A stretch of DNA of 44,177 bases, from positions 1 to 44,177 of the forward strand of contig CANRQE010000016.1 of assembly GCA_947632705.1 (NCBI GenBank). The letters are read 5' to 3'. This document shows, one piece after another, positions 25,713-34,233 of this stretch. A program made the position numbers and the translations under genes. The notes below the pieces were generated by a model. The model worked only from the letters and a program-made list of their open reading frames with translations, ran no database searches and had not been told where the DNA came from. This stretch comes from an uncultured Coprococcus sp. GTDB lineage: Bacteria > Bacillota > Clostridia > Lachnospirales > Lachnospiraceae. Numbering within the stretch: position 1 is the first letter of the stretch; each line of letters begins with the position of its first letter.

Positions 25713-27130
25713 TGTTGAAAAAGAACGAACATATTATAAAAGAGGTATATGCCGGTTCGATTGCCGAGGAAATGGAGATCGAACCGGGAGATATTCTGTT
25801 GGAAATCAATCATGAACCAATTGAAGACGTATTCGATTACCGCTTTTTAATCAAGGATGAGTATCTGGAGGTACTGATCCGGAAATCCAACGGGGAAGAA
25901 TGGCTTTTAGAGATTGAAAAGGAGTATGACGATGATCTGGGACTGGAATTCGAAAGCGGGCTGATGAGTGAGTACCGCTCCTGTACAAACCGGTGCATTT
26001 TCTGTTTTATCGATCAGATGCCGCCGGGTATGCGGGAAACCTTATATTTTAAAGATGATGATTCAAGATTGTCTTTTCTTCAGGGCAATTATATTACTCT
26101 GACCAATATGAGGGATCAGGATATAGACCGCATTATCAGGATGCAGCTGGCTCCGATCAACATATCTGTACATACGACGAATCCGGAGCTTCGGTGTAAA
26201 ATGCTGAATAATCGTTTTGCGGGAGAGAAGCTGCAGTATATAAAAAAGCTGTATGACGGACATGTTGAAATGAACGGACAGATTGTATGCTGTAAAAATG
26301 TCAATGACAAAGAAGAATTAAGAAGCAGTATTCAGGATCTGATTTCCTATCTTCCTTTTATGAGAAGTGTCTCTGTGGTTCCTGCGGGGATTACCAGATA
26401 CAGGGAGAATCTTTTTCCCATCCAGATGTTCACAAAAGATGAAGCTGCCGATATCATTGATATGATTGAAGCCTTTCAAAAGCAGTGTTATCAGATGTAC
26501 GGCCTGCATTTTATTCATGCCAGTGATGAATTCTATATTATGGCAGAGAGAGAATTTCCTGAGGAAGAACGGTATGACGGGTATCTTCAATTGGAAAACG
26601 GCGTCGGTATGATGCGGTTGTTTCTGAATGAATTTAAAGAGGCTTATGAAGCACTGAAAGAGAATATTGGTTTATCCCTGATGCAGAAGGAACTGAAAAG
26701 GACCGTTACCATTGCAACCGGGAAACTGGCGTATGCGGTTATGAAGGAAAGCGCCGATAAGCTGACGCAGCTTTTTCCCGGGCTGCAGGTACATGTACTT
26801 TCTATCAGAAACGATTTTTTCGGAGAAACGATTACGGTATCCGGGCTGATTACGGGTCAGGATCTGTGCAGGCAGATCAAGGATTATGGCAGACAGACGA
26901 TGCTTGGTGATGCGGTTTTAATACCATGCAATATGCTGCGGACCGGAGAACAGGTATTTTTGGATGATGTAACGATCGCCGATCTGGAAGCCGAGTTAAA
27001 GATGCATGTCATACCTGTGGAAGCAGACGGCGGTGCGTTTATAGAATCCATACTCAATCCGGATTATCGGATTTCCGGTTCAAACGAACAATTTGTTTAT
27101 ATAGACGCCTATGGAACAAAAACAGAATAA
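25712..27130 (+). CDS. PDZ / radical-SAM-like DUF512 Fe-S protein
   Basis: A 472-residue protein. Residues 5-65 form a PDZ-like domain (VYAGSIAEEMEIEPGDILLEINHEPI). The radical SAM-type cluster motif CTNRCIFC (C91, C95, C98) is followed by FIDQMP and ISVHTTNPELR. A DUF512 domain follows from about 270, ending TVSGLITGQDLCRQ, LIPCNMLR and FLDDVTIADLE. Family members are widespread in Clostridia and cyanobacteria and have no established reaction. The gene starts with GTG (or TTG 25715) overlapping the DUF885 stop, so it depends on translational coupling; no ribosome site of its own is seen. Confidence 0.88.
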   Translation: MLKKNEHIIKEVYAGSIAEEMEIEPGDILLEINHEPIEDVFDYRFLIKDEYLEVLIRKSNGEEWLLEIEKEYDDDLGLEFESGLMSEYRSCTNRCIFCFIDQMPPGMRETLYFKDDDSRLSFLQGNYITLTNMRDQDIDRIIRMQLAPINISVHTTNPELRCKMLNNRFAGEKLQYIKKLYDGHVEMNGQIVCCKNVNDKEELRSSIQDLISYLPFMRSVSVVPAGITRYRENLFPIQMFTKDEAADIIDMIEAFQKQCYQMYGLHFIHASDEFYIMAEREFPEEERYDGYLQLENGVGMMRLFLNEFKEAYEALKENIGLSLMQKELKRTVTIATGKLAYAVMKESADKLTQLFPGLQVHVLSIRNDFFGETITVSGLITGQDLCRQIKDYGRQTMLGDAVLIPCNMLRTGEQVFLDDVTIADLEAELKMHVIPVEADGGAFIESILNPDYRISGSNEQFVYIDAYGTKTE

Positions 27131-27142
27131 GAACAGATATAT

Positions 27143-27196
27143 TCCTTTCCTGCGATACAGTTTCTGTGCAGATTGTATCATAGGGAAGGTTTTTTA
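27143..27196 (+). terminator. Intrinsic terminator after the DUF512 gene
   Basis: An interrupted stem (CCTTTCCT/AGGGAAGG and GATACAG/TTGTATC) followed by seven T residues. Confidence 0.7.
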
Positions 27197-27279
27197 TTCT
27201 ATCAGGCCATCGAGGTTCCTGCAATTTTTTTTGCTGTTTCAGCATATTTATTAAGGAAGAATATGTCAGGATATGTTTT

Positions 27280-29019
27280 ATGGACTGTAATGAGGCAATT
27301 ACAAGTGAGGAATATGTGGATTATATCATAGATTACAGTGGAAATGCGGATATTCTGGAAGCGGTTTACGGAGAAGAATGCTATATCATACTGGATAGAA
27401 GATATGCCGTGCTCTATCGGAAAAAGCCGGAGGATTATATGGAGATTTTTTCCAGATATGAATATAGTCTGTTCCCAAAACTGTACGGCCTTCTGGATAC
27501 TTCCAGCATGGAGGCTACCGGTGTGATTAATGTACAGAGAGAAAATGTCCTTGGACTGACGGGCAGCAATACAATAATTGGGATTATTGATACGGGACTT
27601 GATATTGAAAACACCTTATTCCGCAATCCGGCGGGGCGGACCAGAGTTTTGTCTGCATGGGATCAAAGCGTCGGAAATGGAGAAAATACGTTATACGGAT
27701 ATGGTACAGAATATACGCAGGAAGACATACAGACGGCAATTGATTCGAATAATGAGATTTTAAGAGACGCAAATGGACATGGAACCTTTATGACAGGGAT
27801 TGCAGCAGGAGGAGCAACTGCGGATTTTACAGGAGTTGCACCGGATGCTTCGATAATTGTGGTGAAATTAAAACCGGCAAAATTAAATCTCCGAAACCTG
27901 TATGGAGTCCCGGCAGATGCGGAAGCCTATGAGGAAACAGATATTATGCTGGCAGTTGCATATCTGTTATATCAGGCGAGTAAATTTCAGCAGAATATAT
28001 CCATTCTGCTGGGCGTCGGTTCCAATAGCGGCAGTCATACGGGAACCGGGGCGCTTGAAAGCTTTATAACGAATATCGGAATATTGAAGGGAATTGCGAT
28101 TTCCGTAGCAGGAGGTAATGAAGGAGTAAGAGGCCATCATTTTCAGGATACCATTGGGAACAATGAGGAATATGCGGTGGTTGAACTGAATGTGGCAAAC
28201 AATGACAGCTTTACCATGGAAATCTGGGGTGCGGCGCCAAATACTTATTCCATTGCGATTGAAATACCGGGAGGAGAGTTTATCAGCCGGATTCCTCCCC
28301 GCTTTGACCGCAGCACAGTGATACGCCCTATTTTTGGGGGAGGTACCATTTATGTGGACTATTTCCTGGTCGAAGAACAGTCGGGGGAGGAATTGATCAT
28401 GCTGAGATTTTTTGGCCCTCAGAACGGATTGTGGCGGATCCGGGTGTATGGGACCGGAGATACGGAAAAGAGTTTTCATGCATGGCTGCCGTTAACCGGT
28501 TTTATATCACCGGAAACGGTCTTTATCAGACCTTCGCCGAATGTGACCCTAACGAATCCGGCAACGGCAGAAACGCCGATGAGTGTATGTGCTTATAACC
28601 ATTATGACAATGGAATTTATATCAATAACAGCAGAGGGTATACGGCTGACAACAGAATAAAGCCGGATTTTCTTGCACCGGGCGTGGAAGTATATGGACC
28701 GGGACGGGCAGGAACCTTTGTCAGAAGATCGGGCACTTCTGTTGCGGCGGCCCATTGTGCAGGCTGTGCGGCCCTTATGCTCCAATGGGCGACAGAGCGG
28801 GATTTGGTAAGGTTTATTAATGGAAACCAGATCAGACGGTATTTTATCCGCGGAGCAATCAGGCTCAACAATCCGAATTCGGCCTTACCGCCAGGCTCCG
28901 GTTCGATTTCCGGAGATCCTGACCGTGTGGGCAATCAGATTTACAGGGAATATCCAAACCCGGAATGGGGATGGGGAATTCTGAATATTTTTAATACCTT
29001 TGAACAGTTAAGAAATTGA
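27280..29019 (+). CDS. Subtilisin-like serine peptidase (S8, Csp-like)
   Basis: A 579-residue subtilase with the full triad: D104 in IIDTGLD, H167 in NGHGTFMTGIAAG and S487 in RSGTSVAAAHCAG. Residues 1-90 resemble a short prodomain (IILDRRYAVLYRKKPEDY). About 170 residues of beta-rich insert (300-430) separate the His and Ser blocks. No signal peptide is present. This layout matches the Csp proteases of clostridial spores that process the cortex hydrolase SleC, but no sleC or spore genes are nearby, so the role is unproven. The start ATG 27280 has a modest AGGA site. Confidence 0.86.
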   Translation: MDCNEAITSEEYVDYIIDYSGNADILEAVYGEECYIILDRRYAVLYRKKPEDYMEIFSRYEYSLFPKLYGLLDTSSMEATGVINVQRENVLGLTGSNTIIGIIDTGLDIENTLFRNPAGRTRVLSAWDQSVGNGENTLYGYGTEYTQEDIQTAIDSNNEILRDANGHGTFMTGIAAGGATADFTGVAPDASIIVVKLKPAKLNLRNLYGVPADAEAYEETDIMLAVAYLLYQASKFQQNISILLGVGSNSGSHTGTGALESFITNIGILKGIAISVAGGNEGVRGHHFQDTIGNNEEYAVVELNVANNDSFTMEIWGAAPNTYSIAIEIPGGEFISRIPPRFDRSTVIRPIFGGGTIYVDYFLVEEQSGEELIMLRFFGPQNGLWRIRVYGTGDTEKSFHAWLPLTGFISPETVFIRPSPNVTLTNPATAETPMSVCAYNHYDNGIYINNSRGYTADNRIKPDFLAPGVEVYGPGRAGTFVRRSGTSVAAAHCAGCAALMLQWATERDLVRFINGNQIRRYFIRGAIRLNNPNSALPPGSGSISGDPDRVGNQIYREYPNPEWGWGILNIFNTFEQLRN

Positions 29020-29039
29020 TGTTATTTATGGAAAAAATG

Positions 29040-29048
29040 TGCTATACT
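29040..29048 (+). promoter_or_regulatory. Extended -10 promoter of the small-gene cluster
   Basis: TG-C-TATACT (the TG spans the line boundary at 29040-29041) about 30 bases before ATG 29081. No convincing -35 box. Confidence 0.45.
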
Positions 29049-29080
29049 AAAAACAACAGATACAGAATCAGGGAGGCAGC

Positions 29081-29560
29081 ATGAGATATCAATGTGTAAA
29101 TGAACCGGAAACGATTTCCCTGCATGATGCGGAAATACAGAAATTTGAATATCAAGGACAGGGTCAGCCTGCAGCTTTGACTATGGAGCTGACCGGTGCA
29201 GTCGTAAAGGCTGAAAATTCTCAGAACGAATATTACACAGATAAATATGTGGATCTGATGCAGATACAATTCCGGAATGCAGTTCTGGAAACCGTTCTGC
29301 TGGAGGGACATAAATATTATGATGCCAATGATAAGCTGTTGGAACAGGTGCCGGATGCAGAGGTAGAGCCGGAACGATATGCAGAGCTGTTTCGGAAATT
29401 TGTGCACGCCTATATATTTTATGGAGGCAATCCGGACGGAGAAGAGAAACTGTATCAGATGATCATTGACGTAGAAGAGGATTCTTATGTGGTCAGCCTG
29501 CGTTATGAAAAACTGGTTGTCCGGTGGGAACGTTTTTTAAATAAGGTACAAACTATATAA
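29081..29560 (+). CDS. Conserved hypothetical protein, 159 residues
   Basis: A soluble, acidic protein without a signal peptide or membrane segment. It begins MRYQCVNEPETISLHDAEI and has a beta-rich middle (LTMELTGAVVKAENSQNEYYTDKY cut by charged turns) and a KFVHAYIFYGG segment. I do not recognise a characterised family; it is similar in type to short DUF proteins common in Lachnospiraceae. It has a GGGAGG site and is the first gene of a three-gene cluster, 22 bases before the next gene. Confidence 0.7.
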   Translation: MRYQCVNEPETISLHDAEIQKFEYQGQGQPAALTMELTGAVVKAENSQNEYYTDKYVDLMQIQFRNAVLETVLLEGHKYYDANDKLLEQVPDAEVEPERYAELFRKFVHAYIFYGGNPDGEEKLYQMIIDVEEDSYVVSLRYEKLVVRWERFLNKVQTI

Positions 29561-29582
29561 AGATCATACAGGAGATGGGAAT

Positions 29583-29951
29583 ATGGCAAAACGAATCAAA
29601 AGATATCTTGCATATGTGGAGGGATTGTTAACGAAGGAAGATCTGGATTATGAGCAGGAACTTCGGAAACACTTAAAACAGATAGATTTTTTTATGCATG
29701 AAAGACTGATCCATCTGATTGTAACCGTATTGTTTGCCCTTGCAACGCTGGGAAGCTGTATTGCTTTTATTGTATCGGAAAAGCTGCAGATCCTGATTCT
29801 GGCTTTGGCGCTGATGGTGCTTTTGATACCGTACATAAAGCATTATTATTTATTGGAAAACAGTGTGCAGTATATGTATGAACAGTATGACAGGATGTTA
29901 AAAAAAGCAGGCATTCAGGCTTTTGAAAATAAAGAAACAATAAAGAAGTGA
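29583..29951 (+). CDS. Small two-helix membrane protein
   Basis: A 122-residue protein. The N-terminal 40 residues are charged and cytosolic (MAKRIKRYLAYVEGLLTKED). Two adjacent hydrophobic helices (about 41-60 and 64-82) form a hairpin, followed by a basic, Tyr-rich C-terminal helix (YLLENSVQYMYEQYDRMLKKAG). No known family is recognised. It lies 22 bases after the preceding gene and 13 bases before the next, so the three are likely cotranscribed. Confidence 0.65.
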   Translation: MAKRIKRYLAYVEGLLTKEDLDYEQELRKHLKQIDFFMHERLIHLIVTVLFALATLGSCIAFIVSEKLQILILALALMVLLIPYIKHYYLLENSVQYMYEQYDRMLKKAGIQAFENKETIKK

Positions 29952-29964
29952 TACAGGAGGTCAT

Positions 29965-30360
29965 ATGTTTAATCTAATAATGGGAATCATCATGGTAATC
30001 GGCGGCAGTATCAGTCTTGCATGGGGAGTGCTCCATCATGCAGCACCGTTTCCCGTCTGTGTCGGATGTACATTGATTGTTTTTGGAATCGCAGAAATCA
30101 TACGGTCCAGATCGATCAGACAGAAAAAAAAGGATAGAAGCGAAAGCGAGATGGATATGTATCTGAGACTTGCCGATGAAATGGGCGTCATTGTAAATCC
30201 AATCACGAAAGAAGTGGTAAGAAAGCAAGAACAATCTGAGGCAAAAACAGAAGAAGCAGCAGAGGAAATAGCAGAAAAAACAGAAGAGAAAGCAGAAGAG
30301 AAAATAGAAGAGAAAGCAGTAGAAGAAGGAACAGAAGAAAAAGATGATTCTTTTATGTAA
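29965..30360 (+). CDS. Small membrane protein with Glu/Lys-rich tail
   Basis: A 131-residue protein. Two hydrophobic helices (about 4-22 and 28-46) are followed by a basic stretch (RSRSIRQKKKDR), a short folded-looking part (LADEMGVIVNPITKEVV) and a low-complexity Glu/Lys/Ala tail with a repeated (A)EEKxEEKxE pattern (about 90-125). The function is unknown. AGGAGG precedes the ATG. The DNA behind the tail is nearly pure purine. Confidence 0.65.
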   Translation: MFNLIMGIIMVIGGSISLAWGVLHHAAPFPVCVGCTLIVFGIAEIIRSRSIRQKKKDRSESEMDMYLRLADEMGVIVNPITKEVVRKQEQSEAKTEEAAEEIAEKTEEKAEEKIEEKAVEEGTEEKDDSFM

Positions 30361-30364
30361 CGGA

Positions 30365-30407
30365 TGATATGGCTGTCAGTATGCTGAATGCTGACGGCCA
30401 TATCCTG
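30365..30407. terminator. Inverted repeat between convergent small genes
   Basis: GATATGGC..GTCAG pairs with CTGAC..GCCATATC, with a loop of about 12 bases. No T-run follows on either strand, so it is at best a weak terminator. Confidence 0.4.
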
Positions 30408-30435
30408 TATTGTGTCTGCATATGCAAAAGGCTGA

Positions 30436-30972
30436 TTATCGTAAATCAGAAAAATCATATTCAGATACGTCTCCGTTTGTTCCGTTTGATTTATAGACCT
30501 TTCCGGTTTTGGAGTCTACATAGAAATCTCCGACCTTGGAATCATTTCCGGTCTTTTCGGTATCATGCAGTTCAAAATGATACCCCTGATTTCCGGTTGA
30601 GTATTCCGTAAGGTCTTTGTCACTGTTTCTTACTTCATATCTGCCATTGGTATCAGACAGGTTTCCCATGAAGTGATTATATGCATCATCATAGGTTTCA
30701 AATCCGCCGGTCAGACCGTCCGCCACGTCATCAACAGCGTCATCAACGGCATTACCGATATCATCAACAGCATTACCGATATTATTGCCAAGGCTGTTGT
30801 TCCCTCCATTATTATTTCCGCCGTTGTTGTTATCGGTACGGTCTTCTGAACTCTGATTTGTTCCGGCACCGTTACCGGTTCCGGTTCCTGTCTGTCCGGC
30901 ATCGTCGCCGCATGCAGTTAATGTAAATGCCAGAAGCATCAGGCAAAAACTGAATATTAAGATTTTTTTCAT
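30436..30972 (-). CDS. Putative lipoprotein with low-complexity linker
   Basis: A 178-residue exported protein. The signal peptide MKKILIFSFCLMLLAFTLTAC ends in lipobox LTAC (Cys 21). A Gly/Thr/Asn/Asp linker follows (about 25-62), then the short repeats GNAVDD and DAVDDV and a C-terminal domain of about 75 residues (FHFELH-like and VGDFYVDSKTGKVYKSN). The last segment resembles a small surface-anchored beta domain. The function is not known. A clear GGAG site lies before ATG 30972. Confidence 0.75.
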   Translation of the reverse strand: MKKILIFSFCLMLLAFTLTACGDDAGQTGTGTGNGAGTNQSSEDRTDNNNGGNNNGGNNSLGNNIGNAVDDIGNAVDDAVDDVADGLTGGFETYDDAYNHFMGNLSDTNGRYEVRNSDKDLTEYSTGNQGYHFELHDTEKTGNDSKVGDFYVDSKTGKVYKSNGTNGDVSEYDFSDLR

Positions 30973-31122
30973 AGCTATAATCTCCTTTTTTTGTATTACA
31001 CAGCTAGTATTCGTAGAAAAAAAGGAAGATATACAGACAGAATGTTGGAAAAATTTAAAAGGAATAGGTATGAAACAGAAGAAAAAAAATATATTGTATA
31101 AAAAACGGAAAACGGGTGCAGT

Positions 31123-31434
31123 ATGCGAAAAACAGGAAATAAGAACAAAAGAAGTTTACATAATGCCAATATCATTAAGAAACAGATTGAGAAAATAAAT
31201 CAAAGCGATCTGATCAGAGAAAGTGAAAAAATTATAAAATATTCCTGGCAGAATATCATTCTCGTGGTGTCTCTGATGGTACTGATTTTGTTTGTAGGCT
31301 ATCAGTTCATGATGAAGCATGATGCGCAAAGGAAACAGACAGAGTTTGCATCTGAACAAACGATGGCGGTGGATGAAAAAATGCCAGCCGATCCGGATGA
31401 AACTGTAAAATTCCTGAATCATATTGAGGAATGA
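31123..31434 (+). CDS. Small single-pass membrane protein
   Basis: A 103-residue protein. A basic N-terminus (MRKTGNKNKRSLHNANIIKK) precedes one hydrophobic helix (about 46-64, IILVVSLMVLILFVGYQFM) and a short acidic C-terminal part ending NHIEE. The basic N-terminus suggests the C-terminus is outside. There is a weak ribosome site (GGGTG). No family is recognised. Codon use looks normal, and the hydrophobic helix supports a real gene. Confidence 0.55.
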   Translation: MRKTGNKNKRSLHNANIIKKQIEKINQSDLIRESEKIIKYSWQNIILVVSLMVLILFVGYQFMMKHDAQRKQTEFASEQTMAVDEKMPADPDETVKFLNHIEE

Positions 31435-31529
31435 CGGGATTTATTGTATGATATAGAATAAGCAATCAAGATACAGGCTTGAACATTTTTTTATAATTAT
31501 GAAGTGAAAAAATAAGCAACTGTAAAAGG

Positions 31530-31607
31530 ATGAATAAAAAGACAGATAAACGTGCAGATAAAAGCACAAATCCATGGCATAAGCAACACAGGGTATACAG
31601 ACAATGA
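31530..31607 (+). CDS. Possible 25-codon upstream reading frame before folC
   Basis: ATG 31530 opens a Lys/Arg-rich frame (MNKKTDKRADKSTNPWHKQ, and so on) whose TGA at 31605-31607 overlaps the folC ATG. AAAAGG abuts the ATG, too close for a good ribosome site. The overlap could couple translation to folC, which has little ribosome site of its own. It may also be chance. Confidence 0.25.
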   Translation: MNKKTDKRADKSTNPWHKQHRVYRQ

Positions 31608-32959
31608 TGACATATGAAGAAGCAAGCGCTTATATTACAAAGACAGATCAAAGAGGCAGTATATACGGATTGGATACGATTCGTGAGTTATTGAACAGAC
31701 TCGGAAATCCGCAGGAATGTCTGAAGATTGTCCATATTGCAGGAACCAACGGGAAAGGTTCGGTTTTTGCTTTTTTAGATGCCATTCTGGAGGATGCCGG
31801 ATATACGGTAGGACGTTATATTTCGCCTGCGGTGGTAACCTATCTGGAACGGTTCCAGCTGAATGGGAAATTGATGACGCAGCCGGAATTTGCCGAGCTT
31901 CTTTCAACGGTCAGGCAGGTTTGTGAAGATATGATAGAAGACGGGTTGGCCTCCCCGACTTCATTTGAGATAGAAACGGCAGTTGCTTTTTTGTATTTTC
32001 TGAAAAACAAAGCGGATGTGGTCTTATTGGAGACCGGTATGGGAGGCAGGCTGGATGCAACGAATGTAGCCGCAGCGCCTTTGTGTACCGTATTATCCAG
32101 TATCAGTCTGGATCATATGCAGTTTTTGGGAAATGATTGTTCGTCTATCTTAAAAGAAAAAATGGGAATTATGCGGAACGGTGTTCCCTGCACGGCGTAT
32201 TGTATGGATGCGGAGTTAAAAGATGAATGGATAGAAAAGTGTGAAAAAATGAACTGCCCGCACGAAATGGTAAGCTATGAGTCTCTAAATGTGAAAAAAT
32301 GCACGTTGGAAGGATCGGAATTTGTATATAAAGGAGAGACCTATCAAGTGCGAATGTTGGGAGAATACCAGATTTATAACAGCCTTTTGGCAATTGAAAC
32401 AGCGAAAATGCTAAATCGGTATCATAGCGATTTGTTTGATTTAAAATATGTGAACATATATCAGGGGCTGAAAAAGGCAGTATGGCATGGACGTTTTGAG
32501 AAAATAGAAGCAAATCCTCCTGTGTATGTGGATGGAGCGCATAATGAGGGTGGCTGGAACAGTCTGCGTGATAATATATGCAGATATCTGAAGGGGTATC
32601 AGATCATATATTTGTGCGGAGTATTAAAGGACAAAGAGTATCATAAGATGATAGAGATTCTTGCCCCCTATTCAGATACCATGGTGGCCATTACACCGAA
32701 AAACAGCCGGGCTTTGCCAAAGGAACAGCTGATTCGGGCCGCCAAGGGAAAGATAAAAAACCTGATTCCGGCAGACAGTGCAGAGGCGGGAAAGAAAATT
32801 GCCATGGAAATAGCGATGCAGTATACCAGACCCGTTGTACTGGTTTTTGGGTCTTTGTCATTTATGGGCCCTTTGCTCCGGCCTGCATCAGCGGGAAACG
32901 AACAGGCTGTTATAACGGACGGGAGAGAATATGCAGACGGCAGAAATGACAAGAATTGA
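31604..32959 (+). CDS. folC: Folylpolyglutamate synthase / dihydrofolate synthase
   Basis: A 451-residue Mur-ligase-family enzyme that adds glutamate to dihydropteroate or folates. It shows IVHIAGTNGKGSVFAFL (P-loop 47-53), GRYISPAVVTYLERFQLNG, DVVLLETGMGGRLDATN, SISLDHMQFLG and YVDGAHNEGGW. The length is normal. Two ATGs (31604, 31607) are adjacent; the ribosome site is weak. The 3' end overlaps the HD gene by 29 bases. It is the first gene of a folate cluster. Confidence 0.93.
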   Translation: MMTYEEASAYITKTDQRGSIYGLDTIRELLNRLGNPQECLKIVHIAGTNGKGSVFAFLDAILEDAGYTVGRYISPAVVTYLERFQLNGKLMTQPEFAELLSTVRQVCEDMIEDGLASPTSFEIETAVAFLYFLKNKADVVLLETGMGGRLDATNVAAAPLCTVLSSISLDHMQFLGNDCSSILKEKMGIMRNGVPCTAYCMDAELKDEWIEKCEKMNCPHEMVSYESLNVKKCTLEGSEFVYKGETYQVRMLGEYQIYNSLLAIETAKMLNRYHSDLFDLKYVNIYQGLKKAVWHGRFEKIEANPPVYVDGAHNEGGWNSLRDNICRYLKGYQIIYLCGVLKDKEYHKMIEILAPYSDTMVAITPKNSRALPKEQLIRAAKGKIKNLIPADSAEAGKKIAMEIAMQYTRPVVLVFGSLSFMGPLLRPASAGNEQAVITDGREYADGRNDKN

Positions 32960-33425
32960 TAAAATAATAAAAAACAGCACCTTTCAGGCTCTGATCGGAA
33001 AGATCAAAGAACAGGAGAAAAACCGCAGATTCTGCAGACATGATATCGGACACTGTATGGATGTAGCGCGTATTGCCTATATTCTGAATCTGGAGGAAGG
33101 GTATGGATTATCCAGAGAAATGATCTATGCGGCGGCTTTGTTACACGATATTGGCCGGGCGGAGATTCCGGAGACCGGTGTGGATCATCATGTGGTAAGT
33201 GTCGAATATGCAAAGATGATTCTGACGGAAGCCGGATTTGACAGGAATGAAGAAACTCAGATTCTGGAGGCTGTCTTTATGCATAACACGGACGGACTTT
33301 CAAAACCGGGGCTGCCGGTTCTGCTCTTTCGTGCAGACAAGCTGTCGAGGGCCTGCTATTCCTGTGAGGCATATGAAGATTGTTATTGGAAAACCGAGGA
33401 TAAGAATAAAGGAGTTTCTTATTAA
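32931..33425 (+). CDS. HD domain phosphohydrolase in the folate cluster
   Basis: A 164-residue metal-dependent HD hydrolase. The metal residues are visible as CRHDIGHCMDVARIA, LLHDIGRAE (the HD pair) and FRADKLSRACYSC. A Cys-rich ending (SCEAYEDCYW) may add a structural metal. HD proteins of this kind hydrolyse nucleotides or phosphomonoesters. Its position between folC and folP suggests a step in pterin metabolism, such as removal of phosphate from dihydroneopterin phosphate. That is inference only. ATG 32931 follows GGGAG and overlaps folC; ATG 32946 is an alternative. Confidence 0.8.
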   Translation: MQTAEMTRIDKIIKNSTFQALIGKIKEQEKNRRFCRHDIGHCMDVARIAYILNLEEGYGLSREMIYAAALLHDIGRAEIPETGVDHHVVSVEYAKMILTEAGFDRNEETQILEAVFMHNTDGLSKPGLPVLLFRADKLSRACYSCEAYEDCYWKTEDKNKGVSY

Positions 33426-33426
33426 T

Positions 33427-34233
33427 ATGATAATTGGAGAAAAAACCTTTGAAATAGGAAAACGGCCATATATTATGGGAATTTTAAACGTGACACCTGA
33501 TTCTTTTTCCGATGGCGGCAGATATAACCGGGTCGAGGATGCATTAAAACAGACACAGAAAATGGTGGAAGACGGAGCAGATCTGATTGACGTGGGCGGA
33601 GAATCCACCAGACCGGGCTATATCCGGATTACGGAGGAAGAAGAGCTTGCCCGGGTAATACCGGTGATCGAAGCGATCAAAAAACGATTTGATATACCGG
33701 TTTCGCTGGACACCTATAAAGCAGGCGTTGCAGAGGCAGGCATTCTTGCAGGAGCAGATATGATCAATGATATCTGGGGATTGAAGGGAGACCCGGCCAT
33801 GGCAGAGGTGCTTGCAAAGCATCAGACGGCATGCTGCCTGATGCATAACCGTTTTCAGCCGGATTACACGGATGTTCTGAATGACGTGATTTCCGATCTG
33901 AATGAATCTGTGAAGCTGGCTGTTTCTTCAGGAATGAAAAAGGACAGGCTTTTAGTCGATCCGGGAATCGGTTTTGCAAAGACCTATGAACAGAATCTGA
34001 TCCTTCTGCATCATCTGGAAGACCTTCGTCAACTTGGGCTTCCGATATTGCTTGGGACATCGAGAAAATCTGTTATCGGACTGACGCTTTCCCTTCCGCC
34101 GGAGGAACGGGAAGAGGGAACGATTGCAACTTCTGTCATTGGACTCATGAAAGGATGCAGTTTTTTCCGTGTGCATGATGTAGCGGGCAATTACCGGGCT
34201 TTAAAAATGGCCGAAGCCATACTTGACAGTTGA
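33427..34233 (+). CDS. folP: Dihydropteroate synthase
   Basis: A 268-residue TIM-barrel enzyme that joins pterin pyrophosphate and p-aminobenzoate; it is the target of sulfonamides. Signatures are IMGILNVTPDSFSDGG (15-31), DVGGESTRPGY, SLDTYKAGVAEAG, MINDIWGL, LVDPGIGFAKT and LGTSRKS. ATG 33427 gives the family start and follows AAAGGAG 12 bases upstream. The frame is open further to 33238 but lies inside the HD gene. The stop codon overlaps the first unit of the TTTACATAA array. Confidence 0.95.
   Translation: MIIGEKTFEIGKRPYIMGILNVTPDSFSDGGRYNRVEDALKQTQKMVEDGADLIDVGGESTRPGYIRITEEEELARVIPVIEAIKKRFDIPVSLDTYKAGVAEAGILAGADMINDIWGLKGDPAMAEVLAKHQTACCLMHNRFQPDYTDVLNDVISDLNESVKLAVSSGMKKDRLLVDPGIGFAKTYEQNLILLHHLEDLRQLGLPILLGTSRKSVIGLTLSLPPEEREEGTIATSVIGLMKGCSFFRVHDVAGNYRALKMAEAILDS

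Noticed and set aside
30681..30926. His/Arg-rich plus-strand frame that looks like a metal-binding protein
   Set aside because: It is the antisense shadow of the Asn/Asp/Gly repeats of the lipoprotein gene on the minus strand.
33238..33426. Upstream extension of the folP frame
   Set aside because: It lies inside the HD gene, lacks a ribosome site and adds residues not found in dihydropteroate synthases.
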